From Sphingobacterium chungjuense (GTDB lineage: Bacteria; Bacteroidota; Bacteroidia; Sphingobacteriales; Sphingobacteriaceae): a stretch of DNA of 64,000 nt. This document shows, piece after piece, positions 36,123-44,061 of the stretch (positions within the stretch are counted from its first letter, which is position 1; each line of letters starts with the position of its first letter). A program made the position numbers and the translations under genes. The notes beneath the pieces were generated by a model. That model made no database searches. It saw nothing but the letters and a program-made list of their open reading frames with translations, and had not been told where the DNA came from. The stretch lies in contig NZ_WLYS01000001.1 of assembly GCF_011316935.1 (NCBI RefSeq), forward strand, positions 744,001 through 808,000. The letters are read 5' to 3'.

Positions 36123-36125
36123 TCT

Positions 36126-36199
36126 TATCAAATTTTAGGTTTATAATTGGTTATCGAAAGGTTTTCTCTCTCCCCGTTTGAAAACCTTTTCTTTTTTTT
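36126..36199 (+). ncRNA. Candidate small RNA of about 70 nt
   Basis: From the predicted start about 4 bases after the -7 box to the end of a strong intrinsic terminator (AAAGGTTTTC 36157-36166 / GAAAACCTTT 36180-36189, T8 at 36192-36199). The hairpin loop is pyrimidine rich (TCTCTCCCCGTTT), which could pair with purine-rich sites of mRNAs. No open frame of note. On the minus strand the hairpin lacks a T tail, so it is not the terminator of the convergent aldo/keto reductase gene. I do not recognise an RNA family. Confidence 0.5.
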
Positions 36200-36262
36200 A
36201 ACAAGCTAACACGCATCCGTCCCTTAATTATCTGTCCGATAATACTTTTTCAAAAAACTTAT

Positions 36263-37210
36263 CTATTTACTCGCTTTATCTAACAATTCCTGATCAGCAC
36301 GATCCAATTGTAGTGAAGTGCTGGATAAAATCTCTTTCAGTTGCTCCTTTGAAGTAGCACTAGCAATTGGCCCGCCAATATTCGGTTGCGCTGATAACCA
36401 CGCCAAAGCTACAGTTGCTGGAACTACACTGTGCTTTTTAGCCACTTCATCTATCGCACTCAATACACCTAATCCCCTTTCGTTTAGGTAATTTGCAGCA
36501 CCTTGCCCGCGTGGACTTTTATTAAAATCTTCCTCAGAACGGTATTTCCCACTTAGAAATCCTGCGGCTAAAGCATAATAAGGAAACACCGTCAAGCCAT
36601 GTTCCGCCACAATTGGAGCGTAATCCGTCTCATAGCCTTTACGTTCTACCAAGTTGTACAATGGCTGCAAAGCCTGATATTTTGGAAGGTTATTTTCTTG
36701 CGCGATTTTTAAGGAGTCACGCAAACGCTCTGGAGATATGTTTGAGGCGCCGATATGTCTGACTTTACCAGCACGAATCAACTCATCATAGGCCGCTAAC
36801 GTCTCTTCAATAGGGGTTTTTTCGTCGTCGTAGTGTGTATAATAAAGATCGATATAATCCGTCTGTAATCTGCTGAGTGATTTATCTACACTTGCCAAAA
36901 TGTGCTTACGGCTTACGTCTATCGCATTTGTGCCCGTAGGCCCACCTACTTTGGTAGCAACAACGATTTTATCGCGGCCGCCACGCGCTTTAAGCCATTT
37001 CCCGATGATGGTTTCCGATTGCCCACCAATACCGCCATTCGCCCAATGCGAATACATATCTGCGGTATCAATAAAGTCAAACCCCGCATCAATGTAGGCA
37101 TCCAATAGCTCAAAAGACTTGGCCTCATCAAGTGTCCAGCCAAAAACATTGCCTCCTAAATTAAAACGAGCTACCTCTATATCTGTCTGTCCAATCAGTA
37201 CTTTTTCCAT
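36263..37210 (-). CDS. Aldo/keto reductase
   Basis: 315-residue TIM-barrel oxidoreductase using NADPH. The catalytic Asp and Tyr are D48 and Y53 (FIDTADMYS), with Lys in VVATKVGG and His in YYTHYDDE. Closest in style to the YajO/Tas-type group that reduces aldehydes. Single gene; the VOC gene lies upstream on the same strand with a 140-base gap. Confidence 0.92.
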   Translation of the reverse strand: MEKVLIGQTDIEVARFNLGGNVFGWTLDEAKSFELLDAYIDAGFDFIDTADMYSHWANGGIGGQSETIIGKWLKARGGRDKIVVATKVGGPTGTNAIDVSRKHILASVDKSLSRLQTDYIDLYYTHYDDEKTPIEETLAAYDELIRAGKVRHIGASNISPERLRDSLKIAQENNLPKYQALQPLYNLVERKGYETDYAPIVAEHGLTVFPYYALAAGFLSGKYRSEEDFNKSPRGQGAANYLNERGLGVLSAIDEVAKKHSVVPATVALAWLSAQPNIGGPIASATSKEQLKEILSSTSLQLDRADQELLDKASK

Positions 37211-37350
37211 CTTTTATCTCTTTTAAGTGAATGATAGTTTGAAGTTCAAAATATATTTACAGTTAGCTTCCCTTTCTAATACATCTTTGTGTCAAAAAAA
37301 AGTGACTTCATCTAGAATGTCTTGTTTTTAATAAACCAAGTAGCGCGCTA

Positions 37351-37842
37351 TCAACTATTGGCTTCGTTCCGCAAATCACTTAAATTAAGCTGTCTGGTAT
37401 ACATTTCTAGAGATCCATCTGCTTTTGTCGGCCAAAGTTCCTGTGGTTTGTCCCAATACAATTCCACACCATTGCCATCTGGATCGTCTAAATATATGGC
37501 TTCAGAAACACCGTGATCGCTCGCGCCTGTCAGCGGATAATTGGCCTCCTGCAATCGATTAAAGATCATCGCCAAATCTTTTCTGGTTGGATATAGGATC
37601 GCGGTATGATACAGGCCAACGCCATTTGGAGATGCCGGTGGAAAACCTTTACTATGCCACGTATTCAAACCAATATGATGATGGTATCCGCCAGCTGAAA
37701 TAAATGCGGCCTGATCGCCATACATCGTCGTGATTTCGAAACCTAATAATCCGTGATAAAAATCTAGTGCGCGCTTCAGATCGGATACTTTTAAATGCAC
37801 GTGACCAATGCGTGTCTGCGCAGGTATTTTGTATTCTTCCAT
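37351..37842 (-). CDS. VOC-superfamily (glyoxalase/extradiol dioxygenase-like) protein
   Basis: 163 residues with two beta-alpha-beta-beta-beta modules. Metal ligands are visible: His in RIGHVHLKV, His in YHHHIGLNTW, Glu in NGVELYWDK. The layout resembles CatE-type catechol 2,3-dioxygenases more than glyoxalase I. Substrate unknown. Confidence 0.87.
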   Translation of the reverse strand: MEEYKIPAQTRIGHVHLKVSDLKRALDFYHGLLGFEITTMYGDQAAFISAGGYHHHIGLNTWHSKGFPPASPNGVGLYHTAILYPTRKDLAMIFNRLQEANYPLTGASDHGVSEAIYLDDPDGNGVELYWDKPQELWPTKADGSLEMYTRQLNLSDLRNEANS

Positions 37843-37932
37843 ATTGTCTTTTTTAATACCAAATCATGCTGAAATTGAACTTACTCCCACTCAAATTAAG
37901 GTCTATTCTAAATTAACGAATCCAACTAGAAT

Positions 37933-38241
37933 TTAATTTGCTTTGTATTTGATTGGAGGTTTTTTAAATATGTAGTTACAAAATAAAAACGTTGGAATGA
38001 TATGGATAGCTTGAATAATAAAAACCGGGTAAATCAGATCCGCTTCTGCATACCGGAACATAAAACTAAAAATAGAGATTGGAAAAGTAAAGAGCAATGT
38101 GTAGGTCGTCCATTCTCCATACAATCGGTCGTTAGGATAAAGTGAACAGACTGTTAATGTGGAAAGACCGACATAAAGTAGAGAGACATAGAGAGCTAGT
38201 TTCCGCTCTCGGAAATAGTGAAGATTCATATCGTTTTCCAA
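37933..38241 (-). CDS. Unknown small membrane protein, 102 residues
   Basis: Three hydrophobic segments (LALYVSLLYVGLSTLTVCSL, YTLLFTFPISIFSFMF, YPVFIIQAIHIIPTFLF). ATG at 38241 or 38229; the second is more compact. I do not recognise a family. It lies behind the terminator of the ABC operon, so it is likely transcribed alone. Confidence 0.6.
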   Translation of the reverse strand: MENDMNLHYFRERKLALYVSLLYVGLSTLTVCSLYPNDRLYGEWTTYTLLFTFPISIFSFMFRYAEADLIYPVFIIQAIHIIPTFLFCNYIFKKPPIKYKAN

Positions 38242-38263
38242 AAGTTGTTACGAATCTAAATAT

Positions 38264-38299
38264 ACAAAAAACACACTTCAAGCAAACCTGAAGTGTGTT
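38264..38299 (-). terminator. Terminator of the ABC/GntR operon
   Basis: Perfect 11-bp stem (AACACACTTCA / TGAAGTGTGTT), loop of 8; on the minus strand followed by TTTTTTG. Confidence 0.88.
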
Positions 38300-38320
38300 A
38301 GAATGAGGCACGGCTACCTC

Positions 38321-38392
38321 TTAAAACTTTTCTACTACCGAACTGACTAGCTCCGCAATATGATACACGTATTTCATCATTAAGAAGATCAT
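38321..38392 (-). CDS. Possible 23-residue peptide at the end of the ABC operon
   Basis: ATG 6 bases behind the stop of 38399-39190 opens a 23-codon frame (MIFLMMKYVYHIAELVSSVV, then EKF) that stops before the operon terminator. The peptide would be an amphipathic or membrane helix. Position argues for it; length and lack of comparison argue against firm belief. Confidence 0.3.
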   Translation of the reverse strand: MIFLMMKYVYHIAELVSSVVEKF

Positions 38393-38398
38393 AGCGCG

Positions 38399-39190
38399 CT
38401 AATTTATGATGTTGAGCTTGACATTCTGACCAATAAACTCTTTGCGAAAGTATTTTTGATCGCCAGAAACTTGAAGCAACCCAATTTGATTGTTTTCGTC
38501 ACCTCGTATAGATGAAACGCTACTTTTACCAGCCAATTTCACAGTCATTGTATCTACCATAAGGTTTTGTGAATAACGCAACAGACCGTCTTTAAGGTCC
38601 ACATTTAACTGTTCCACATAATAGTTGTCGACAAATGCTCTCGATTTTCCAGAAATAGCGAAGTGAAGTTGAGGAATCACCCGTTGAATCGTATCTTCTT
38701 CCCCTCTGTAGGGCGGCCCTAAAGTAAGATCACTTCCTGCAAGAATGTTTAATTGCATATCATTCATCAAGTCTTCGGCAAATGATGCGGATAGTTTAGA
38801 CTGATTAACAGTTAAGTCGCGAATGGGATTAGGAACATCTAAAATAAGGTAAAATCCATCTTTATTGAGTTGCTTCAAGTATAATGTATCATTCTTCACC
38901 TCCATCTTCAAATCTTTGGTCGAGACGTTCCATGCTTTTACCGTGTCCGACTTGCTCTTATTGACATGCAAAGATATCCGCTTATCTTGACCATCGACAT
39001 GGATATAGTGAAAGCGTTCTAAGACCTTTTCCCCTTGGTCGCGATTAAAATGTTCTGCCCAAAATCTAGACATAAAATCGGCGGGCTTGTTTGCATGATT
39101 ATATTTGATCAGGCCAACAAGTTGTGGGACACAAGCCACCACAAGCAGTAGTGCTAGGATGCTGGCAAATAGAATATTTGATTTTTTCAT
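38399..39190 (-). CDS. Unknown membrane-anchored beta-rich protein (GIN-domain-like)
   Basis: 263 residues: one N-terminal hydrophobic segment that could be a signal anchor or a lipobox (LLLVVAC-V), then a beta-rich body with repeated short strands (LKMEVKNDTLYLKQL, NVDLKDGLLRYSQNL, MTVKLAGKSSVSSI). The pattern resembles the auto-transporter adhesin head GIN domain common in Bacteroidota, but similarity is weak by eye. Last full gene of the ABC/GntR operon, 11 bases behind the regulator. Confidence 0.6.
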   Translation of the reverse strand: MKKSNILFASILALLLVVACVPQLVGLIKYNHANKPADFMSRFWAEHFNRDQGEKVLERFHYIHVDGQDKRISLHVNKSKSDTVKAWNVSTKDLKMEVKNDTLYLKQLNKDGFYLILDVPNPIRDLTVNQSKLSASFAEDLMNDMQLNILAGSDLTLGPPYRGEEDTIQRVIPQLHFAISGKSRAFVDNYYVEQLNVDLKDGLLRYSQNLMVDTMTVKLAGKSSVSSIRGDENNQIGLLQVSGDQKYFRKEFIGQNVKLNIIN

Positions 39191-39201
39191 TGTTTCTTTC
39201 T

Positions 39202-39555
39202 TTATCGGTTTTGATAATAGGTATTCACTTCTTCGATGCTGATGTCCAGCAGATCCATTGTTCGAAACACCAACGTCAATTCCTCGTTGAGGAAGTGGTC
39301 TTTTCGTGTTTTCAAAATCAGTTCCTTGGCAGAATTGCTCGCGAAAAAACCAATGCCTCGCTTGTTATAGATTATTTCTTGCTGCTGCAAGTGATCGTAA
39401 GCCCGCATCACGGTATTCGGATTCACTTCGAGATCTGACGCCAAATCACGCACGGATGGAATCTTTTCCTCTGCTCGCCATTCTTCAAGCAGAATCCGAT
39501 CCATCGCATACTCCCCGATTTGGAGATAAATCGCCTTTTCGTTATTGAATTGCAT
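39202..39555 (-). CDS. GntR-family regulator, YtrA type
   Basis: 117 residues: a winged helix (IPSVRDLASDLEVNPNTVMRAYDHLQQQEII) and only a short C-terminal helical tail, which defines the YtrA subgroup. YtrA proteins usually sit in the ABC-transporter operon they repress, as here. A matching operator-like repeat lies upstream of the first gene. Confidence 0.93.
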   Translation of the reverse strand: MQFNNEKAIYLQIGEYAMDRILLEEWRAEEKIPSVRDLASDLEVNPNTVMRAYDHLQQQEIIYNKRGIGFFASNSAKELILKTRKDHFLNEELTLVFRTMDLLDISIEEVNTYYQNR

Positions 39556-39556
39556 A

Positions 39557-40363
39557 TTAATAAATCTCCTTTTCTCTAAGTTTGAAATAGGTGGTAACTA
39601 CCACACCAATCGCTACGATGCTAAACAAAACCACCATCGCATGGAATGAAATCTCTGAGGTATCAAATCGATAATTGACATCCCGATACAATGCCTCGAA
39701 AACTTTAAATGCCACGTAAAAAAATCCAAGTAACATCAGCGCAAAAAGCGGAATACTGTATTTTCGAAAAAACAGGGTTGATAGTTGATACAAACAGGCA
39801 AAACTCAATGAAAGAATTGAGACCACGGTGTAAATCTCTCGTTCGGAAGTGGCGAAATACGTCCTATTTTCAAATGTATAGAATAGGTCTCCTACGCTTT
39901 CTCTATAGGCGATCACATCATCCAAATATAGTGACTTCATGATCGTTGTAAACGTCAAATCGATGACAAAGAAGGACAGTAGAATGCCGAAAATGATCAC
40001 CAGATTTCCAGCCCATAACGTGCTCATGCGCTCGCCACGGCTTACCGGCGTCATGGTGCCGTACACCGTTTTGGTTAAGAGCTTGAAATATGGAATAGTA
40101 CAAAGTATTACATATAACGGTATCGTAAAAAGGATGAGCTCTTTGTTCTGCCGACCATTGTAATTTGCCAGCATCTCGGCAAAAGCGTTGCTATCTGGAT
40201 ATGTACGGAAAAGGAGTTGGTTGAATAGCGGTGTGCCATACCAAAACATCGCCAAGACATACAATACCACTACCACCACCGGAATGCTGATGAGCTTACT
40301 TTTATTCAGTAACCAATATTCGGTTAAAGTCGTCTTTAATCTTTTTATATTTATGTTTTTCAT
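39557..40363 (-). CDS. ABC-transporter permease-like membrane protein
   Basis: 268 residues with about six membrane helices (IPVVVVVLYVLAMFWYG, ILFTIPLYVILCTIPYF, LVIIFGILLSFFVIDL, and others) and no conserved motif I recognise. Immediate contact with the ATPase gene on one side (1 base) and GntR on the other (1 base) makes it the probable membrane partner of the ATPase. Confidence 0.75.
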   Translation of the reverse strand: MKNINIKRLKTTLTEYWLLNKSKLISIPVVVVVLYVLAMFWYGTPLFNQLLFRTYPDSNAFAEMLANYNGRQNKELILFTIPLYVILCTIPYFKLLTKTVYGTMTPVSRGERMSTLWAGNLVIIFGILLSFFVIDLTFTTIMKSLYLDDVIAYRESVGDLFYTFENRTYFATSEREIYTVVSILSLSFACLYQLSTLFFRKYSIPLFALMLLGFFYVAFKVFEALYRDVNYRFDTSEISFHAMVVLFSIVAIGVVVTTYFKLREKEIY

Positions 40364-40364
40364 C

Positions 40365-41207
40365 TTACAAGTTAGCTTTAGATGGTTTTACGCGGTTTAC
40401 TAAACTAGGATCGGCAGATAGCGCATTAAAGAAAAATTCGATATCAAATTGGCTCTCTTCATTCCGGAGGTTCTCGATCAGACTCAATGTCCCGTGCATA
40501 CTTTTTTCGGAATAGATGGCTCCTTCCGCATCAGTTGGTTTATTGGAGATATAAAAACTATCTTGAAGCGCATGGATACTCTTATCCAAGATCAATTTGC
40601 TGTGATTGAGCACAAGCAAATGATCGATTAGATAATGGATATCGCGGATTTGATGCGTCGATATGATCAGGATACGCTCTTCGGTTACGTATCTCGCAAT
40701 GATTTTGCGAAACTGTGTTTTCGAGGGAATGTCAAGGCCGTTGGTCGGCTCATCCATGAGGATGATATTGGCATTGGTGGCTAGGGCAAAAGCAATATTT
40801 ACTTTCTTGACCTGACCAAAAGAAAGGCTCTTAATATTTTTACGCGCATCGATCTGAAAGGTCTCCAGTAGTGAATAAAAGTATTGTGCATCAAACTTGG
40901 GATACAATGCACCGTAAACTTCTTCAAACTGGCGAATCTTCCAATCCGGCAGTTCAGCCTGATCGGTCACGAAATATATGTCGGATAGAAAGTCAACATC
41001 TCGTTGGTCAGGGCTGAAACTATCGATGTTAATAGTTCCTTTTCTTGGAAAGAGTAAGCCGCCAATGTTTTTGAGTAAGGTGGTTTTACCTACCCCATTC
41101 AATCCTAACAATCCATAAATATGTCCGGGCTGCAATTGTGTCGTGATATTTTCCAATATAGGAACACCCTTCCGGTAGTGATAACAAACATTTTCTAGGT
41201 TAATCAT
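40365..41207 (-). CDS. ABC-transporter ATP-binding protein
   Basis: 280 residues. Walker A GLNGVGKT (35-42), signature LSFGQ, Walker B ILMDEPTNGLD, and the switch His in IISTHQ. First gene of the operon; in the YtrA-type setting such transporters are linked with response to envelope-active compounds. Confidence 0.95.
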   Translation of the reverse strand: MINLENVCYHYRKGVPILENITTQLQPGHIYGLLGLNGVGKTTLLKNIGGLLFPRKGTINIDSFSPDQRDVDFLSDIYFVTDQAELPDWKIRQFEEVYGALYPKFDAQYFYSLLETFQIDARKNIKSLSFGQVKKVNIAFALATNANIILMDEPTNGLDIPSKTQFRKIIARYVTEERILIISTHQIRDIHYLIDHLLVLNHSKLILDKSIHALQDSFYISNKPTDAEGAIYSEKSMHGTLSLIENLRNEESQFDIEFFFNALSADPSLVNRVKPSKANL

Positions 41208-41219
41208 ATTATCAGATTT

Positions 41220-41243
41220 AGTGTATTAGTATAATAGTACACT
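41220..41243. promoter_or_regulatory. YtrA-type operator AGTGTA-N12-TACACT
   Basis: Inverted repeat 12 bases before the ATPase start codon. It is close to the AGTGTA/TACACT operator reported for the GntR-type regulator YtrA; assignment to the regulator in this operon is inference. Confidence 0.65.
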
Positions 41244-41469
41244 ACAAATGTGAACAACTTTCGATATAATACCAAACAATTTTTTATTTTTTCGGTGAAT
41301 TTTCGGTGAAACTCGAAGAAATTGAGTGCCTAAAGTTGCTTTGAGATTGTAATAGAGGCGATGACTTTTCACATTTTACGGAGCTCAGGCTCATAGCATC
41401 AAAACATGGCTTAAATCTAGGTTTCAATATATTACGCTCCTTCAAATTGCACGGGAAAGTCTATAAACG

Positions 41470-41502
41470 ATAAAAGCTCGCAATTTCTTGCAAGCTTTTT
41501 TA
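41470..41502 (-). terminator. Hairpin behind tRNA-Glu (possible terminator)
   Basis: AAAGCTCGCAA / TTGCAAGCTTT with one mismatch and a 4-base loop, T runs on both sides, about 22 bases beyond the 3' end of the tRNA. Between it and the ABC operon I see nothing else. Confidence 0.7.
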
Positions 41503-41523
41503 TGATTTTAACCTTTCAGTTGG

Positions 41524-41595
41524 TAGCCCGTAGGGGAATCGAACCCCTGTTTCCAGAATGAAAATCTGGCGTCCTAACCCCTAGACGAACGGGCC
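41524..41595 (-). tRNA. tRNA-Glu (anticodon UUC)
   Basis: Minus-strand cloverleaf: acceptor GGCCCGT / ACGGGCT plus A, anticodon arm CCAGA-TTTTCAT-TCTGG (anticodon TTC), T loop TTCGATT. CCA is not encoded. A perfect -7 box TATATTTG (41613-41620, minus) precedes it. Confidence 0.96.
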
Positions 41596-41612
41596 ATTCT
41601 TTTTTGGTGTTG

Positions 41613-41620
41613 CAAATATA
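41613..41620 (-). promoter_or_regulatory. -7 box TATATTTG of tRNA-Glu
   Basis: Perfect TAnnTTTG on the minus strand, 17 bases before the tRNA 5' end. Confidence 0.55.
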
Positions 41621-41692
41621 AGGGCTTTATCGAATTTGCCAAAATAAAAACCGCATCAAAAAAGTAACTCACTAATAGTGAGAATATTTTAT

Positions 41693-42970
41693 TTAAATAA
41701 TATCGAAACCGATGTCTGTACGGAAGTATTTTCCTTCGTAAAAAATACGCCCAGCATCTGCCGTAGCTTGTTGTAACGCGGTAAATAAGTCATCCTGCAA
41801 CGTCGTTACCGCGATTACGCGTCCGCCGGCAGTCACGACCTCACCCGCGGCATTGACTGTAGTGCCTGCGTGAAATACAATCGATTCTTTTACATTTTCA
41901 ATATTGGAGATCACTTTTCCAGACTCGTAATCACCTGGATAACCACCAGAAACCATCATCACGGTTACAGCCGTTTTTGGACTTACCGAAAACGAACGCT
42001 CGGCCAGATTGCCTTCGGCTACGCCAGAAAATAAGTCTACTAAATCTGCTTCGATGCGTGGCAATACCGACTCTGTTTCTGGATCACCCAAGCGCACATT
42101 GTACTCGATCACGTAAGGATCGCCCGCCATATTCATCAAGCCGATGAAAATAAATCCTTTGTACGGGATGCCGTCTTTTTTCAAGCCGTCGATTGTTGGT
42201 TTGATCACACGCTCTTCTACTTTACTAAGGAACGCTTCGTCTGCAAAAGGAACTGGAGAAATTGATCCCATACCGCCCGTATTAAGACCAGTATCGCCTT
42301 CGCCGATTCTTTTATAATCTTTTGCCGAGGGCAACACTTTATACGATTCGCCGTCCGTCAACACGAAAACCGAAAGCTCAATTCCTGTCAAAAACTCTTC
42401 GATCACGACTGTGCTACTCGCCTCGCCAAATTTCGCATCTGCCAGCATAGCGGTTAATTCTGCTTTGGCATCTTCCAATGTTTCGCAAATTAACACGCCT
42501 TTACCTGCGGCTAGACCGTCTGCTTTTAATACGATTGGCAAGGATTGGTATTCTAAATACGTTAGTCCATCGGCTAAGGTGCTCTTGTCAAAAGAACGTG
42601 ATGCTGCCGTTGGGATCTTATGGCGCGCCATAAATTGTTTAGAGAAATCTTTTGATCCTTCTAATTGCGCTCCCTGCTGTTGCGGCCCAATAACTGGGAT
42701 ATGTTTTAAATCTTCTCTTCCCAAAAAGTAATCATGAATACCTTTTACCAAAGGCTCTTCGGGTCCCACAATGACCATGTTGATTCCATTCTCCAAAGCG
42801 AATGCCGCGATGCCATCGAAGTCGGTGACTTTCAACGGTACATTTTGACCATACTGTGTCGTTCCGGCATTTCCGGGAGCGATAAACAATTGACTTAACT
42901 TCGGACTTTGGGAGATCTTATAGGCAAGGGCAGATTCTCGTCCGCCAGATCCAATGATTAAAATATTCAT
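41693..42970 (-). CDS. purD: Phosphoribosylamine-glycine ligase
   Basis: Second step of purine synthesis: 5-phosphoribosylamine plus glycine plus ATP gives glycinamide ribonucleotide. 425 residues, normal length. N-terminal NILIIGSGGRESALAYK, ATP-grasp loop KADGLAAGKGVLI, and NTGGMGSISPVP are all intact. Single gene; a -7 box 4 bases before the ATG predicts a leaderless message. Confidence 0.97.
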   Translation of the reverse strand: MNILIIGSGGRESALAYKISQSPKLSQLFIAPGNAGTTQYGQNVPLKVTDFDGIAAFALENGINMVIVGPEEPLVKGIHDYFLGREDLKHIPVIGPQQQGAQLEGSKDFSKQFMARHKIPTAASRSFDKSTLADGLTYLEYQSLPIVLKADGLAAGKGVLICETLEDAKAELTAMLADAKFGEASSTVVIEEFLTGIELSVFVLTDGESYKVLPSAKDYKRIGEGDTGLNTGGMGSISPVPFADEAFLSKVEERVIKPTIDGLKKDGIPYKGFIFIGLMNMAGDPYVIEYNVRLGDPETESVLPRIEADLVDLFSGVAEGNLAERSFSVSPKTAVTVMMVSGGYPGDYESGKVISNIENVKESIVFHAGTTVNAAGEVVTAGGRVIAVTTLQDDLFTALQQATADAGRIFYEGKYFRTDIGFDII

Positions 42971-42974
42971 CTAG

Positions 42975-42982
42975 CAAATATA
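42975..42982 (-). promoter_or_regulatory. -7 box TATATTTG, 4 nt before the purD start codon
   Basis: Perfect TAnnTTTG on the minus strand; only CTAG separates it from ATG. I see no PurR or guanine/PRPP riboswitch-like leader, and there is no room for one. Confidence 0.65.
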
Positions 42983-43161
42983 GTTAACTAGCAGGTAGTA
43001 TCTAAATCCTTTCAGATATTACTAAGAAAATATTCTCACTTTTAGATCAGGTGAAATTCAATCTTATGACCTCTCGTTTAGAGTCTTACCCATAGACTAT
43101 ATCCAAAATAAATTAATAATATCTCTCGACAACTGCCAAACATTCTGTCATCAATAGATCA

Positions 43162-43201
43162 TAAACATCTAATTGTACCAATTGGTACAATTAGATGTTT
43201 A
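43162..43201. promoter_or_regulatory. 40-bp perfect palindrome on the SDR promoter (probable TetR operator)
   Basis: All 40 bases are self-complementary; the core is TTGTACCAATTGGTACAA. The right end overlaps the -7 box TAGATTTG (43200-43207) by two bases, so a bound protein would block the promoter. A TetR gene follows the SDR gene. With no loop it suits a symmetric double-stranded operator, perhaps for two dimers, rather than an RNA hairpin. Confidence 0.75.
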
Positions 43202-43207
43202 GATTTG
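43200..43207 (+). promoter_or_regulatory. -7 box TAGATTTG of the SDR gene
   Basis: Perfect TAnnTTTG, 20 bases before ATG 43228. Confidence 0.65.
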
Positions 43208-43227
43208 TGCTCTTAACAATTGAAATC

Positions 43228-43977
43228 ATGAAAAAGTTAGAAAACAAAGTAGCATTGGTAACTGGTGCATCCAAAGGAATAGGCGCAGGCATTGCTAAAA
43301 GACTTGCTGCAGACGGCGCTTCTGTTGTGGTGAATTTCTCTTCATCCGAATCGGAGGCAAATGAAGTGGTCAATTTCATTCGTGAAAAAGGCGGCGAAGC
43401 AATTGCGATTCAAGGAAATATCTCCAAGCAAGAAGACATAAAAAGGATCTTTGAGGAAACTTCAGCGAAATACGGGAAAATCGACATTTTGGTCAACAAT
43501 GCTGGAGTGTACCATTGGGGACCATTAGAGTCCGTGACGGCAGAAGATTTTCACAATCAGTTTAATATAAATGTACTTGGCTTGCTTATCGCTTCGCAAA
43601 CTGCTGTAAATTATTTCGCCGAACAAGGTGGAAATATCATTAACATTGGCTCTAGCGTATCCAGTGCGCAACCCGCTGGAAGTGTAGTATACACGGCTAC
43701 AAAAAGTGCCGTTGATTCCATCACGAGAGTACTATCTAAGGAACTTGGGCCGAAAAAAATCCGTGTCAACTCGATCAATCCAGGCGTAGTAAATACGGAA
43801 GGCTCGAGAGCTGGTGGATTTATTGGCAGCGAAATGGAGAAGACCTTCATCAGCATGACACCTTTAGGTCGTGTAGGTTTACCAGACGATATAGCAGGGA
43901 TTGCAGCCTTTCTTGCATCTGATGAATCGGCCTGGTTGACTGGCGAACTCATTTCTGCAAGCGGTGGACTTCGTTAG
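43228..43977 (+). CDS. Short-chain dehydrogenase/reductase
   Basis: 249 residues from ATG 43228; an upstream in-frame start would lie inside the operator. Classical SDR motifs: TGASKGIG (12-19), NNAG (90-93), Ser near 142-143, Y155-x3-K159 (YTATK), and a PG-VNT loop. Reduces or oxidises an unknown carbonyl/alcohol with NAD(P)H. TetR-controlled single SDR genes often detoxify small aldehydes or ketones, which is only a guess here. Confidence 0.93.
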   Translation: MKKLENKVALVTGASKGIGAGIAKRLAADGASVVVNFSSSESEANEVVNFIREKGGEAIAIQGNISKQEDIKRIFEETSAKYGKIDILVNNAGVYHWGPLESVTAEDFHNQFNINVLGLLIASQTAVNYFAEQGGNIINIGSSVSSAQPAGSVVYTATKSAVDSITRVLSKELGPKKIRVNSINPGVVNTEGSRAGGFIGSEMEKTFISMTPLGRVGLPDDIAGIAAFLASDESAWLTGELISASGGLR

Positions 43978-44020
43978 TTGACAGGTTTATCAACACTACT
44001 TTCTACAACGAATTAAATAA

Positions 44021-44058
44021 AATCAATAGCTTTGTAATCCGATGAAAAGCTATTGATT
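44021..44058. promoter_or_regulatory. 13-bp inverted repeat over the TetR promoter
   Basis: AATCAATAGCTTT-N12-AAAGCTATTGATT. The left arm contains a -7 box TAGCTTTG (44027-44034), and the right arm ends 3 bases before the TetR ATG. It could be an autoregulatory operator, or a hairpin at the start of the tetR mRNA. No T run follows, so it is not a good terminator. Confidence 0.55.
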
Positions 44059-44061
44059 CTT

